The position numbers and the translations under genes were made by a program. A stretch of 52,953 nucleotides of DNA from Chlamydiota bacterium (GTDB lineage Bacteria; Chlamydiota; Chlamydiia; Chlamydiales; Rhabdochlamydiaceae), in contig JAUPVT010000036.1 in the NCBI GenBank assembly GCA_030916885.1, forward strand, positions 1 through 52,953, given 5' to 3'. How positions within the stretch are numbered: the first letter of the stretch is position 1; each line of letters starts with the position of its first letter. The notes beneath the pieces are model-generated. The model saw only the letters and a list, made by a program, of their open reading frames with translations. It had not been told where the DNA came from and searched no databases. Positions 27,001 through 34,630 of this stretch are shown piece after piece.

Positions 27001-28555
27001 TGGATTGACCTTCATTCTGTAATCGTGATAAAATTTTATCCATTCCCTTAGCGACTACATAAATAGAGTGAGCACGAAATCCTGGTACAGGGTCTGTATC
27101 ATAACTAGCTGGTGCATAGACAACTAGAGCTAGTTTTTGTTCTGCAGGTGGAAGATTTTTGTAAGTATCGTAGTCGTAAATAGGCAACACATTGCGTTGT
27201 AGATCAGGATGAATGGGGTGCCAGAAGCGTAAGAGCGTTTCTTTAATTTGGAAAGACATTTTATGTGCAACTTGGCCTAAATTCATAGCAAGAAAACTTT
27301 TGCTATCAGCTAATTGATTTAATTTGATTTCAAAGCGGCCTTGGAAAGGGGAAATTATCTCATCTGATGACCTTGAGATGAAAGCGATTTCATTGTACAT
27401 CAACTGATCTGCTTGATCTACTAGATAAGAAGGTTGTAGGCTTTTTTCTCTGATTGTTTCTATATCTTCATAAAGATCTAAAAAGATTTTTTCCTGACTC
27501 CAATCAATAGAAATGCTTTTAATAAAAGGGTTATAGCCTTCTAGAGCAATTGTTTGGGTATTATGATAGGTTAAATCTTTTCGCAAAGCTTCATAAGACA
27601 AAGGATTTTTAGCTGCAACAAATAGATCTACATGTTTTTTGATAATTTGGGTAGCTTGCTTGAGAGCTTGGGTTTTATCATTTAAGGATTCGAGTCTTTG
27701 CTGTTCTACAGTAGTTAAAAATATAGCTGTTTTTTCCGATTGTGCTCCTTTATTTTGCAGCTGCTCTCTTTCTTTTAAGAGTTTTGTTTGTAGAGAATCT
27801 AGGCTGTGAATCCAGCTTTGCATAAAACTATAGCGATCGTCTAGATTACATTGAGTAAAGCTAGCAAAGTAGCGCTTAGTGATTAAAGAACTCTCCTCAT
27901 ATACATTGGTAAAACTAAGAATATTTTTAGCAATTTGTACAAACTGATCTTCTTGAACCATGTCTGTTTGCTTTAAAGCATTTTGCAGGTAAAGAGCATT
28001 TTGTGTGGATCCGGCAATAGAAGAGGCTACTTGTAGAGCACGATCTTGAACAATTTTCTCATAAAAGGGAGTTGGTTTCCCTAGGGAGTCCAACTTATCA
28101 GAGAATTGATAATCGGTTTGGGTATTAAAATGGATAGGAATGCGTCTTTGTACAACAACCGTTCTGCTATTTGTATCGGTATCTTCATGTAAAAATAACT
28201 GAGCAGGTAGAAAAGGGATCAGTTGACCAGCTCTAGGCAAATAAGTGCGAAATAGGTTAGCTTCTTCTGTGTTTTTAAAAGAAACTGTAATGAGTTGAGG
28301 TTGCCTAGAATCAAGAGTTAATGCTTGTGGTTTTACCTTGATCAGATTGCAAAAGGAATACAGCCATTGTTCTGCTTCTTCCTCAAGTTGATTGACTCTT
28401 TCAGAGATAGAGACGGCAATTTGATCTGCTCTTTTCTCTTCGATAGGTTGATTTAAAGGTTTAGTATAATAAAAAACAGTAGGCAATATATTGTATACGG
28501 TAAGAGCAATAACAACAAAGATTAGATATAGCTGCCATTTTTTTTGCTTTTTCAT
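24038..28555 (-). CDS. secDF: SecD-SecF fusion protein-export membrane protein
   Basis: Proton-driven accessory subunit of the Sec translocon that helps pull proteins across the inner membrane. One polypeptide of about 1505 residues: TM1 (12-30), a very long periplasmic region (about 30-1010, including the P1 base DLSGGKTVQLKL and the GSFTQREISQLEADLKAGSL segment), SecD helices with GMAVDANVLVFERIREE, then SecF with FRGGYALTVE and a second GYSLNDTIIVFDRIREDM. The fused form and enlarged periplasmic domain are chlamydial traits (CT448). The frame opens at a TTG at 28567; ATG 28555, preceded by GGGA, fits better (MKKQKKWQLYL). Confidence 0.96.
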   Translation of the reverse strand: MKKQKKWQLYLIFVVIALTVYNILPTVFYYTKPLNQPIEEKRADQIAVSISERVNQLEEEAEQWLYSFCNLIKVKPQALTLDSRQPQLITVSFKNTEEANLFRTYLPRAGQLIPFLPAQLFLHEDTDTNSRTVVVQRRIPIHFNTQTDYQFSDKLDSLGKPTPFYEKIVQDRALQVASSIAGSTQNALYLQNALKQTDMVQEDQFVQIAKNILSFTNVYEESSLITKRYFASFTQCNLDDRYSFMQSWIHSLDSLQTKLLKEREQLQNKGAQSEKTAIFLTTVEQQRLESLNDKTQALKQATQIIKKHVDLFVAAKNPLSYEALRKDLTYHNTQTIALEGYNPFIKSISIDWSQEKIFLDLYEDIETIREKSLQPSYLVDQADQLMYNEIAFISRSSDEIISPFQGRFEIKLNQLADSKSFLAMNLGQVAHKMSFQIKETLLRFWHPIHPDLQRNVLPIYDYDTYKNLPPAEQKLALVVYAPASYDTDPVPGFRAHSIYVVAKGMDKILSRLQNEGQSTQTNQFIQDFNQLREILQKSGFVDYSTAGYAFDPEFSQDLIFEQENYYQTLLKSTRENFKVSGTKRFAILEFTNLEQRLLTENKILNQMHEDLLKWRDDYFAAQNQARGFTKYDVPKPIYNIYWNNFCLSLKKYFRGDDRKILHWGLDLSGGKTVQLKLVDHNGKTVVDPIDVKQGINELYARINKMGVSEVNIRQEGNTIAIDFPGAQGLSASDLVKSSTMYFQIVNEKFSSNNSELADATQKFLQEIWNEAVVTNCKDIEDIHLIASKHLYGDSLDSELVQPRSESAKTLYANGLRFSLNSSINSSFNETYSKIAMLRGSDFTSWNGQTHPLLIVFRNFALEGSNLEDIHASYDPSKGNFLAFSVKGSFIDKSGNRESPRDNLLAWTSQFSKEKIQSTSKEAFSAGRGWRMAVILNGSVISSPTLDSELKDSGMITGSFTQREISQLEADLKAGSLSFTPHILAEKNVSPELGVKERIQGIIATMIALSLVISAMVSYYRFGGMIASIAVIFNLLILWATLQNLQATLSLAGIAGIILTVGMAVDANVLVFERIREEFQATGRIAMAIHAGYRKAFSAILDSNVTTIIAALVLLNFDSGPIKAFAVTMIIGILSSMFTALFMTRFFFSKWIENPNHKQLNMLNWFKTKDFNFFKYAKLALFLSFFVILIGSFMLIAQRNTIFGMDFRGGYALTVELTPNTENNYRQSVEKALTYAGAANNEVQIRELTPHNQVRIFLSRSLQEEGHPFVNLPLEYPLKESNYPYQTNPKIVWVVQSLEKSGISLTPSSLQTLNKQWTEVSGQLSDTMRNNALIGISIAMLCILIYITIRFEFNYAISAILCLAHDLLFTLSAIAILHKLHIPIQIDLNTIAALMTIIGYSLNDTIIVFDRIREDMQFMRKMSLIDIMNHSLNVTLSRTLMTSGTTLLVLVPLLFLGGSTLFGFSLVMVIGVIFGTLSSLFIAAPLMKFFYEWELQKLSKMKLNER

Positions 28556-28971
28556 GTAAATTCCCAATTGAGATCTAAAAGATTTTAACAGATTTAGAAT
28601 ACGGATAGTGCTCGATTCTGTCTATTAAAGAATTTTTTATGATATCTAAAGTTTAAAAATGCATGCAAATGATTTATTTTAAAGATAGACGCTTTTTAAG
28701 TATTTTTTTTATTCAAGAGTCATCTGCAGTTATTTATAATGTGAATTTAAAAAACATTCATTACGTATGTGCTTGTAATTGCTATAAACCTTGATTCATA
28801 CTTAAAAATGGCTGCTAAAAAATACCATTTTTGAGAAATAGATCTGTTTCTACCAGTCTGTTTAAGACGAGTCATGTTTTTACAGAAAAATTATCAATTC
28901 AAATCAAGCATTTGCTACACTCTTCTTTTTTATTAAAAATACACAATTGCGACTTGGAAAGGTTTTGAAAT
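28556..28971. other. Divergent secDF/purA control region
   Basis: 416 bp with no gene. An 8-bp inverted repeat aaaaatgg (28804-28811) / ccattttt (28825-28832) is present mid-region; it could be an operator or the relic of a terminator of a lost gene. C. trachomatis has a small hypothetical gene (CT449) at this place, which I do not find. GGAAAGG precedes purA. Confidence 0.5.
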
Positions 28972-30267
28972 ATGTCTAGCATTATTGTTGTGGGGGCTCA
29001 GTGGGGAGATGAGGGGAAAGGAAAAATTACTGATATATTGGCAAAGTCAGCGGACTTTGTCGTTAGAGCTCAAGGGGGGAACAATGCAGGGCATACTATT
29101 TTAAGAGATTCTCAAGAGATTCGGTTTCATTTAATTCCATCAGGTATTTTACATCCTAATACACAGTGTTTGATTACAGGGGGCACTGTGATTGATCCAG
29201 GTTCTTTTTTAGAAGAAGTAGATTGTTTAAAAAAAGAAGGGATTGATTTTACAGGTAGGTTGTGGCTGTCTAATTATGCTCATGTGATTTTCCCCTATCA
29301 TAAACTACTAGATAAGTTGTATGAAAAGCAAAAGAAAGATCAATTTATTGGAACCACAGGAAAAGGGATTGGGCCTTGTTATGCGGATCGAATTAGCCGA
29401 ACAGGGATTCGATTAGCAGAATTTGTGAGACCAGATATTTTAAAGCAAAGACTAAAAACCACTCTTTTTTCAAAAAACCAAGAATTACAGAACATTTTCC
29501 AACAAGAACCGATGCTATTGGATTCTTTATTAGAAGAGTGTTATCAGCTATCAGCTAAGTTAAAACCTTTTATAGCTCCTGTTGAAGAATGGGTTGCTGA
29601 AGCTCTCAAAATGAGAAAAAAAGTATTATTTGAAGGAGCTCAGGGTGCTCTTTTAGATAATAATTTTGGTTCTTATCCTTATGTAACTTCCTCTAATACG
29701 ATTGCATCTGGTGTTGCTACAGGGGCTGGAATTGGCCCAACAAAGATAGATCATGTTCTTGGTGTGGTAAAAGCATACACAACGCGTGTAGGGGAAGGGC
29801 CTTTGCCGACTGTTTTTACGGAAGAAGAGCAGAAAATGTTTGTTGTGTCTAAAGCACGTGAAATAGGAACAACAACAGGAAGAACAAGGCGTATGGGTTG
29901 GTTTGATGCTTGTCTAGTTCGTTATTCTGCAGGGTTAAATGGGTTTGACTCAATGGCTTTAACCAAATTGGATATTTTAGATACATTAGATGAGATTAAA
30001 ATTTGTACTCACTATCGCTTAGATGGGGTTATTTTAGAATCTCCTCCTCCTTTAATTGAAGATTTAGCAAGAGTTGAGCCTATATATGAAGTGCTAGAAG
30101 GATGGAGAAAAGAAACGTCTCAGATTTCGTCTTATGAGGAATTTCCAGAAAAAGCTGTTTATTATCTTAACCGGATTTCAGAATTAATAGATGTCCCCAT
30201 TAGCATGATCTCAGTGGGCCCTGATCGAAAGAGCACTCTTTTTTTACAGCAATTCTTTAAAAAATAA
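28972..30267 (+). CDS. purA: Adenylosuccinate synthetase
   Basis: GTP-dependent conversion of IMP and aspartate to adenylosuccinate, first step from IMP to AMP. 431 residues. Motifs: GAQWGDEGKGKITD (8-21) with catalytic D13, QGGNNAGHTI with the catalytic His, TTGKGIGPCYADRISRTGIR, FEGAQGALLDNNFGSYPYVT, TTTGRTRRMGWFD, and a C-terminal TKLDILD nucleotide site. GGAAAGG before ATG 28972. Chlamydiaceae of the trachomatis type lack it. purB is not in this window, so AMP synthesis is unproven. It heads a run of five tightly packed genes; inserted just where CT449 lies in C. trachomatis. Confidence 0.96.
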   Translation: MSSIIVVGAQWGDEGKGKITDILAKSADFVVRAQGGNNAGHTILRDSQEIRFHLIPSGILHPNTQCLITGGTVIDPGSFLEEVDCLKKEGIDFTGRLWLSNYAHVIFPYHKLLDKLYEKQKKDQFIGTTGKGIGPCYADRISRTGIRLAEFVRPDILKQRLKTTLFSKNQELQNIFQQEPMLLDSLLEECYQLSAKLKPFIAPVEEWVAEALKMRKKVLFEGAQGALLDNNFGSYPYVTSSNTIASGVATGAGIGPTKIDHVLGVVKAYTTRVGEGPLPTVFTEEEQKMFVVSKAREIGTTTGRTRRMGWFDACLVRYSAGLNGFDSMALTKLDILDTLDEIKICTHYRLDGVILESPPPLIEDLARVEPIYEVLEGWRKETSQISSYEEFPEKAVYYLNRISELIDVPISMISVGPDRKSTLFLQQFFKK

Positions 30268-30273
30268 TTTTAT

Positions 30274-31026
30274 ATGCAGACGTTAAATGCTCCAAGCGTT
30301 TTGGAAGATCTTTTAGTTATAGATAAAAACATGCTTCCAAGCCATGTTGCAATCATCATGGATGGGAATAGGAGATGGGCTAAAAAAAATGGCTTGCCTG
30401 CTATGATGGGGCATTGGCAAGGTGCAAAAACAATCATTGATATTGTAACCGTTGCAATTAAATGGAATATAAAAGTATTAACGGTTTATGCTTTTTCTAC
30501 AGAAAATTGGCAAAGATCTCAGCAAGAAGTAGATAGTTTAATGTATCTGTTTAAAATTTATTTGCGTAGATTTTGTTTTAAAATGATTAAAGAACAAGTT
30601 CGGTTGCAGACAATTGGAGATCTTACTAAAATACCTAAAGATGTTTATCAAACTATATGCGATGTAAAGCAAGCAACTAAAAATTGTAATCGAATTGATT
30701 TAGTACTAGCAATCAATTATGGTGGTAGAGATGACATTAAAAGAGCTCTTGTTAATATCGTAGAGGATGTTCAAAGTGGACGTTTAAGCAAGTCTGAAAT
30801 TAATGAGCAACTAATTGGTCAATATTTAGATACTTCTTACTGGCCTGATCCAGATCTTCTCATTCGTACAAGCGGAGAAAAAAGACAGAGCAATTTTTTG
30901 CTTTGGCAGCTTTCTTATAGTGAATTTTATCACACAGAAATCTTATGGCCAGATTTTTCTGAGAAAGAGCTAATAAAAGCTTTATATCAATTTCAACAAC
31001 GTCAAAGGCGATTTGGAGGCCTATGA
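30274..31026 (+). CDS. uppS: Undecaprenyl diphosphate synthase
   Basis: cis-Prenyltransferase making the C55 lipid carrier for peptidoglycan and other glycans from FPP and IPP. 250 residues. Conserved AIIMDGNRRWAKKNG with catalytic D30, GHWQGAKT, YAFSTENWQRS, and the IPP-binding DLLIRTSGEKRQSNFLLWQ. ATG 30274 follows purA by 6 bp without a clear ribosome site, so translation may be coupled. The end overlaps cdsA by 4 bp. Synteny with CT450. Confidence 0.95.
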   Translation: MQTLNAPSVLEDLLVIDKNMLPSHVAIIMDGNRRWAKKNGLPAMMGHWQGAKTIIDIVTVAIKWNIKVLTVYAFSTENWQRSQQEVDSLMYLFKIYLRRFCFKMIKEQVRLQTIGDLTKIPKDVYQTICDVKQATKNCNRIDLVLAINYGGRDDIKRALVNIVEDVQSGRLSKSEINEQLIGQYLDTSYWPDPDLLIRTSGEKRQSNFLLWQLSYSEFYHTEILWPDFSEKELIKALYQFQQRQRRFGGL

Positions 31027-31892
31027 CCATAAAGAGAATGGCAGATTTAAGCTCTAGGTTAATGACCTCTATTTCATTAGGGCTTTGTGTTGCAACATTA
31101 ATTGTTTTTTCCCCTTTGCCTTTTGTTAGTCTTTTATTAATGTTTTTTGTAGCGGGAATTTCTGCTATTGGGATTTGGGAATATGCGCAGCTGGCTATTG
31201 CTAAAAAACGACATCCAGCTAAGAGGTTAATGATAGCTATAGCTATTTTGGAGGTAATTGCTTTATATATATCGCTCGTTTTTGTCGATCTTCCTCAACT
31301 GCCGATTTTAGTTGTAGCGTTAGGCGTTATTGCTTTTTTTATACATCGCTTTAAAAGAGTGACAGGGGCTTTGAATGAGATTGCTATCGAATTTTTTGGG
31401 ATTATTTATGTAGCGGTTCCTTTAAGTTTAATCTTAGGAGTCCTTTATCCTAATCCCCATCAGGGATTTCCTCAGGAAGGACGTTGGTGGCTTTTATATT
31501 TGATTGTTGTTACAAAAATTACTGATGTAGGTGCTTATTTTGTAGGAAGGTTGTGGGGAAAAAATAAATTGTGTCCTTCTTTAAGCCCTCAGAAAACAGT
31601 AGAGGGAGCAATTGCTGGATTTATTGGCGCTGTTTGTGCAAGCATAGCTATTCATAAACTAGCTGTTTACATGCAAGCAGAGTGGTTTCATCTTTCTTTT
31701 TCAGAGGCAGTATGGCTTGGGATGTTAATTGGAATATTAGGGCAAATAGGAGATTTAGCGGAATCTCTTTTAAAAAGAGATGCTGCTGTAAAAGATAGCA
31801 ATGCTCTGCCTGGACTGGGGGGTGTTTTAGATATGGTAGACTCTTTACTATTTACTACACCTATTGTATATTTCTTTTTGCGGATGCATTAA
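31023..31892 (+). CDS. cdsA: Phosphatidate cytidylyltransferase
   Basis: Integral membrane enzyme making CDP-diacylglycerol from phosphatidic acid and CTP. 289 residues, about eight hydrophobic segments. Signatures: SPQKTVEGAIAGF and, near the C-terminus, KRDAAVKDSNALPGLGGVLD-MVDS with the metal-binding acidic residues. Start overlaps the uppS stop (ATGA arrangement). Synteny with CT451. Together with plsC two genes downstream it forms the core of phospholipid synthesis. Confidence 0.94.
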   Translation: MTIKRMADLSSRLMTSISLGLCVATLIVFSPLPFVSLLLMFFVAGISAIGIWEYAQLAIAKKRHPAKRLMIAIAILEVIALYISLVFVDLPQLPILVVALGVIAFFIHRFKRVTGALNEIAIEFFGIIYVAVPLSLILGVLYPNPHQGFPQEGRWWLLYLIVVTKITDVGAYFVGRLWGKNKLCPSLSPQKTVEGAIAGFIGAVCASIAIHKLAVYMQAEWFHLSFSEAVWLGMLIGILGQIGDLAESLLKRDAAVKDSNALPGLGGVLDMVDSLLFTTPIVYFFLRMH

Positions 31893-31895
31893 ATT

Positions 31896-32582
31896 ATGAT
31901 TATTACTATCGATGGCCCTGCAGCAACAGGCAAAACAAGCGTGTCAAGACAAGTAGCTGAAAGATTGCATTTTACTTATTTTGATACGGGCGCTATGTAT
32001 CGAGCATTTACTTGGTTTTTTCTTAAATCTCAAGTTGCAGTTGAACAAATAGAAGAGCTTAAAAAACTAGTTGATCAGTTCTCTTTTAGAATAGAAACAA
32101 AAGGGCACAGTAAAAAGTATTTTGTCGAAGATAAAGATGTAACAGAAGAGATTCGATCTTATCTTGTTACTTCTCATGTATCAGAAGTATCTGCTATAGA
32201 TTGTGTTCGTTCTAAATTATTGGATATTCAAAGACAATATGCTATTGAAGGAGATTTTGTTTTTGAAGGTAGAGATTTGGGAACTGTTGTTTTTCCTCAA
32301 GCTGAAATTAAAATTTTTTTAACAGCTGATCCGTGTGTCCGAGCAGAAAGACGTCTCGCTGAATTATTAGCCCAGTATCCTAAAGAAGAAATAGAATTAG
32401 CTAGACAATCTATGCTAGCAGATTTATTAAAGAGAGATCATTGCGACTCTAATCGATTGAATGCTCCCTTAAAATGTCCGCCAGATGCCTATAGAATTGA
32501 TACCTCTACATTGACTTTAAATGAAGTGGTTGAACAAATTATTCAATTTACCGTAGAAAAATATCCTGAAAAAATCCCATGA
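31896..32582 (+). CDS. cmk: Cytidylate kinase
   Basis: Phosphorylates CMP and dCMP. 228 residues. P-loop GPAATGKTS near residue 6, FDTGAMYRAF, EGRDLGTVVFPQAEIKIFLTA, and the lid segment RRLAELLAQYP with following LKRDHCDSNR. ATG 31896 is 3 bp after cdsA and its end overlaps plsC by 4 bp. CMP is released by CDP-DAG-using enzymes and by IspF, so recycling it fits this operon. Synteny with CT452. Confidence 0.95.
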   Translation: MIITIDGPAATGKTSVSRQVAERLHFTYFDTGAMYRAFTWFFLKSQVAVEQIEELKKLVDQFSFRIETKGHSKKYFVEDKDVTEEIRSYLVTSHVSEVSAIDCVRSKLLDIQRQYAIEGDFVFEGRDLGTVVFPQAEIKIFLTADPCVRAERRLAELLAQYPKEEIELARQSMLADLLKRDHCDSNRLNAPLKCPPDAYRIDTSTLTLNEVVEQIIQFTVEKYPEKIP

Positions 32583-33253
32583 TAAAACCTAGTTGGGCAT
32601 CTAATAATTCTCTTTCTTTTCTGTATCGCATAGTAGTATTTTTCACATGGGTATTTTTTAAATTTCTTTATCGACATAAGGTGTATGGACTAAATCACGT
32701 GTATAAAGAAGCTGCGATTATTGCAGCTAATCATACATCGTTTTACGATCCCCCTATTTTAGCCATTTCTTGGCCGCAAGAAGTGCATTTTTTAGCAAAA
32801 GAGAGCTTGTTTAAATATGCTCTATTTGGCTCTTTGATTCGAAAATTGAACTCTCATCCAGTGCAAGGAGATACAAGTAACATTAGAGCCTTTAAAGCTA
32901 TACAGGAGCTTTTAGCCTCTGGAAAAAAAGTGAGTCTTTTCCCAGAGGGAACAAGAGCTTATGAAGATCGATTAGGAGAATTAAAATCTGGAGTTGCTTT
33001 TTTAGTTCTTCGTTCTCAAACAGCTGTAATTCCTGCATATATTCACGGAACGTTTTCTATTTGGAATCGAGAAAGAAAGCTTCCTAAATTGTGGGGAAAA
33101 ACCGCTTGCGTATTTGGCAGTCCGATTTCTTATGAAGAATTTCAAGGCCTTGATAGAAAACAAGCGCAAAAAACTCTTACAGAGCGTCTAGCTGAGTCTA
33201 TACAAAATTTACGTACCTGGTATGAGGAAGGCGCTAAAGGAGAGCCTCCTTAA
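32579..33253 (+). CDS. plsC: 1-acyl-sn-glycerol-3-phosphate acyltransferase
   Basis: Acylates lysophosphatidic acid at sn-2 to give phosphatidic acid, the CdsA substrate. 224 residues. A hydrophobic N-terminal anchor (about 12-32), catalytic NHTSFYDPP (HX4D), and the substrate-binding LFPEGTRAYE are visible. Translation is coupled to cmk by a 4-bp overlap. Synteny with CT453. Last gene of the purA-plsC operon; no strong terminator hairpin follows. Confidence 0.94.
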   Translation: MIKPSWASNNSLSFLYRIVVFFTWVFFKFLYRHKVYGLNHVYKEAAIIAANHTSFYDPPILAISWPQEVHFLAKESLFKYALFGSLIRKLNSHPVQGDTSNIRAFKAIQELLASGKKVSLFPEGTRAYEDRLGELKSGVAFLVLRSQTAVIPAYIHGTFSIWNRERKLPKLWGKTACVFGSPISYEEFQGLDRKQAQKTLTERLAESIQNLRTWYEEGAKGEPP

Positions 33254-33264
33254 AAGTTGAATTT

Positions 33265-34034
33265 TTATGCAGTTGTGATGTTTTTACTATGACTCTGTAG
33301 TGAAAAGGTAGAAAGAGCATGGTAAGCATAAACATAGGATTTTTGTTCCGGTAAAAGATCTATTCCAAGAATTCGATTACAATGCATATGCATAAGGCTT
33401 TGTAAAATATCCTCTATATAGTTACTCTTTTGAAGAGTAACAGCATAAACGTTTTGTTGGGTTTCTCTTTTCCTAAAAATCTCGGAAAAAAGATTTGATT
33501 CTCTACTTAAATCAGGATGCTTGTGATTTAAATCGAAAATAGCAGAAGTCAGTTTAGACTTCCATTCCCTGAAACCTTCTAAAAGTTCTTTTTTTAGGTT
33601 CATCTGATTTAATAATGCTTTTTGTTATTCCATTGATAAACCAAAGCCTTTAAGAAGATAAATAAGACTCAAAGAAGTCACAATGTAATCAGGAAATTGC
33701 GTCTTTTTTGATACAAGAATATTTAAGAGAGAGAAAGCATACTCTCAATCAATTTGGAAAAAAGTTTCGTCTAAATCAATTAAACTTTTTCCTCTATTTC
33801 TCTATCGTAAGTAGCAAATTGAACTTCTCTAATCCATTTTTTTTGCATAAGATCTTCTGCCCAATTATGGAATATTTTGAGTAGACAGCTAAGATTTTTT
33901 AAATCTTTTATTTTATATCTAAAGTGAATGTGGGATCCATCTGCTTCCTTATATCGAATAAAAAACCATTTTTCTATTATATTTATTATGTTTTGGATAA
34001 GAAGATTAAGATAAGATGTCAGAAGAAAATTCGT
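33265..34034 (-). pseudogene. Lantibiotic dehydratase C-terminal (thiopeptide-type bacteriocin biosynthesis) domain remnant
   Basis: Minus-strand pieces read TNFLLTSYLNLLIQNIINII, EKWFFIRYKEADGSHIHFRY, then REVQFATYDREIEEKV and a stop. After a frameshift near 33790 the reading continues LIDLDETFFQID, TGA, EYAFSLLNILVSKKTQFPDY, then GLSME, TAA, QKALLNQ, and finally the 112-codon frame 33265-33603 containing MHMHCNRILGIDLLPEQ. WFFIRY, TYDREIE and LxHMHCNRxxGID in that order are the hallmark of the SpaB_C/PF14028 domain. One frameshift and two stops make it dead; everything upstream of the C-terminal domain is gone. The 112-codon frame alone should not be counted as a gene. Confidence 0.78.
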
Positions 34035-34087
34035 GTTCTGGTTGTCTAAAAAAAAGTAGCAAGATTATCCTTATTCAAGAAATTTTT

Positions 34088-34171
34088 TGTTGTCAAGATG
34101 ACTCGAACATCTACCAGGTTGCCCTGACTAGAACCTGAATCTAGCGCGTCTACCAATTCCGCCATGACCGC
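34088..34171 (-). tRNA. tRNA-Leu (anticodon CAG), acceptor stem mismatched
   Basis: 84-nt class II tRNA. D arm GGCGGAATTGGTAGACGCG; anticodon stem CTAGA/TCTAG with loop TTCAGGT, anticodon CAG; long variable arm CAGG-GCAA-CCTG; T arm AGATG-TTCGAGT-CATCT; discriminator A73; CCA not encoded. The 5' acceptor strand GCGGTCA pairs poorly with the 3' strand TGACAAC: positions 2-71 (C-A) and 3-70 (G-A) do not pair, the other five do. A plausible promoter lies just upstream. Either a tolerated variant or an early pseudogene. Confidence 0.85.
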
Positions 34172-34182
34172 ATAAGATAGAC

Positions 34183-34211
34183 ATTATATCGAAAAGAGAT
34201 TTTTAGTTTAA
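34183..34211 (-). promoter_or_regulatory. Promoter of tRNA-Leu
   Basis: On the minus strand TATAAT (34188-34183) with TTAAAC (34211-34206) 17 bp upstream. Transcription would start about 34176, five bases before the mature tRNA end. The -10 box is perfect, the -35 weak. Confidence 0.6.
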
Positions 34212-34275
34212 GCTAGATTAAAAACCCAAGTGCGATTTAACCTGATAGATTCCATATCATAAGGAGATAAATAAG

Positions 34276-34593
34276 ATGAGTGAATTTATAAAAGAAATAT
34301 TAGAAAACGACTTTGAGAAAGAAACAAGTCAAGGGACTGTGTTGATTGATTTTTTTGCTGATTGGTGTGGCCCTTGTCGACAATTAACTCCTATTCTAGA
34401 AGAAGTTGCTAGAGAAATAAAAGAGGTGAATTTTATCAAGATAAATATTGATGCTGCTCAAAACGTAGCAGCTCGTTTAGAGATTACTTCTATTCCTACA
34501 TTAGTTTTATTTCATAAGGGGAAAAAAATAGATCAAGTTACTGGTCTAATAGAAGCAGATGCTCTAAAAATATTTCTTACAAAAGTAAAATAG
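34276..34593 (+). CDS. trxA: Thioredoxin
   Basis: Cytosolic dithiol oxidoreductase, 105 residues. Active site ADWCGPCRQLTPI with C31 and C34, the cis-proline loop ITSIPTLVLF, and the GLIEADALKIFL C-terminal helix. AAGGAG at 34261-34266 before ATG 34276. Corresponds to CT539 and resumes the CT536-551 gene series interrupted after 6332. Confidence 0.96.
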   Translation: MSEFIKEILENDFEKETSQGTVLIDFFADWCGPCRQLTPILEEVAREIKEVNFIKINIDAAQNVAARLEITSIPTLVLFHKGKKIDQVTGLIEADALKIFLTKVK

Positions 34594-34605
34594 ATCTTAT
34601 TTTTA

Positions 34606-34628
34606 AAGGCAAGTATTTTACTTGCCTT
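34606..34628. terminator. Terminator hairpin between trxA and the symporter fusion gene
   Basis: Perfect 10-bp stem aaggcaagta / tacttgcctt with a 3-base loop, 12 bp after the trxA stop and 2 bp beyond the stop of the opposite gene. A T-rich tract (TTTAAAAATAAG) follows it on the minus strand; the plus side lacks a long T run, so it works better for the leftward gene. Confidence 0.75.
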
Positions 34629-34630
34629 AG

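Noticed and set aside
33265-33603. 112-codon open frame as an independent gene
   Set aside because: It is the last in-frame part of the decayed LanB C-terminal domain; the upstream reading continues past a TAA in the same frame.
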